Source: JADJOY01 sp016713535 [NCBI: Deltaproteobacteria bacterium]
GTDB lineage: Bacteria; JADJOY01
Reading direction: 5' to 3'
Assembly (NCBI GenBank): GCA_016713535.1
Contig: JADJOY010000010.1
Location: 186,001-250,000 of the forward strand
DNA length: 64,000 nucleotides
The translations under genes and the position numbers were made by a program. The notes below the pieces were generated by a model, which was given only the letters and a program-made list of their open reading frames with translations, had not been told where the DNA came from and did no database searches. This document shows positions 63,934 to 64,000 of this stretch, one piece after another (position 1 is the stretch's first letter; each line of letters opens with the position of its first letter).

Positions 63934-64000
63934 CGCCCACCCAGAACGGACACGACCCGTGCGAGGGTGTCGGCGTCGAAGCCCGGGCCGACGTGGATGC
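63927..64000 (-). CDS. tnpA: IS66 TnpA (Orf1), C-terminal end only
   Basis: The last 24 codons are visible: IHVGPGFDADTLARVVSVLG, then GRC and a TGA at 63927-63929. This is the end of the small IS66 Orf1 protein. The gene starts outside the window. Confidence 0.65.
   Translation of the reverse strand, partial: IHVGPGFDADTLARVVSVLGGRC

Larger units (their letters stand above)
61895..64000 (-). mobile_element. IS66-family insertion sequence (right end outside window)
   Basis: The left terminus reads GTAAGCGTTCGACGAACC at 61895, a typical IS66 inverted-repeat start. The element carries tnpC, tnpB and the end of tnpA, all on the minus strand, in the standard order. It sits inside an IS3-family orfB, after GAGCGGCTGCACC, so this is a nested insertion. 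The right end and the 8-bp target duplication lie beyond 64000. Confidence 0.88.

Overview
The window is about 70% GC, with long frames, GTG/ATG starts and G+C-rich third codon positions. The gene repertoire points to a Gram-negative, probably aerobic or microaerobic, deltaproteobacterial-type organism (Myxococcota, Binatota or a related lineage). Supporting genes are a FadL-type outer-membrane porin, many lipoproteins and signal-peptide proteins, tandem arylsulfotransferase-like lipoproteins, a DUF1501/DUF1800 cluster, a beta-helix protein with a CSLREA-like N-terminus and a MopE-like DCDD motif, and a Myxo-CTERM-like tail. No rRNA, tRNA or CRISPR array was recognised. The taxonomic call is an inference from gene content.

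Layout. 1-6.8 kb: envelope genes (FadL-like porin, lipoproteins, secreted and membrane proteins). 6.8-14.5 kb: information-processing and core genes (hslR, DAHP synthase, tex, a PAS hybrid histidine kinase coupled to tex). 14.5-15.7 kb: a large 88-bp tandem array. 15.7-20.6 kb: a NifU-like scaffold, pyrF, a GT39-type membrane glycosyltransferase and a broken XRE-cupin regulator. 21.8-24.9 kb: a compact four-gene minus-strand unit (PP-loop ATPase, small Cys/His-rich protein, UlaG-type metallo-hydrolase, FAD monooxygenase). 25-34.9 kb: mixed metabolism (alpha-barrel protein, MshEN protein, alcohol dehydrogenase, double GFA protein, nitroreductase, GH79-like hydrolase, TesB). 35-47.4 kb: secreted-protein clusters (two ASST-like lipoproteins, a beta-propeller, VapBC, DUF1800-DUF1501-DUF1800). 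47.7-52.2 kb: arfB, a small-protein/nucleotidyltransferase pair, and a TetR gene coupled to a UbiB-kinase/diiron fusion behind a strong 32-bp palindromic operator. 52.2-61.1 kb: beta-helix protein, two tandem COG3541 nucleotidyltransferases, a higBA toxin-antitoxin locus with a perfect operator, an LhgO-like oxidase, a flavin reductase and aqpZ, nearly all cut by single-base frameshifts. 61.1-64 kb: nested insertion sequences (IS66 inside an IS3-family remnant, next to the tail of a HerA-like gene).

The most striking signal that is not a gene is a family of short intergenic hairpins. They share a GGAGGG (or GTAG) head but differ in stem sequence, and are scattered and amplified into composite tandem arrays in at least 14 intergenic places. 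They look like REP elements mobilised or templated by a RAYT-type transposase that is not in this window. The density of single-base frameshifts rises sharply after about 53.2 kb, including inside the insertion sequences. This suggests sequence error rather than mass pseudogenisation.
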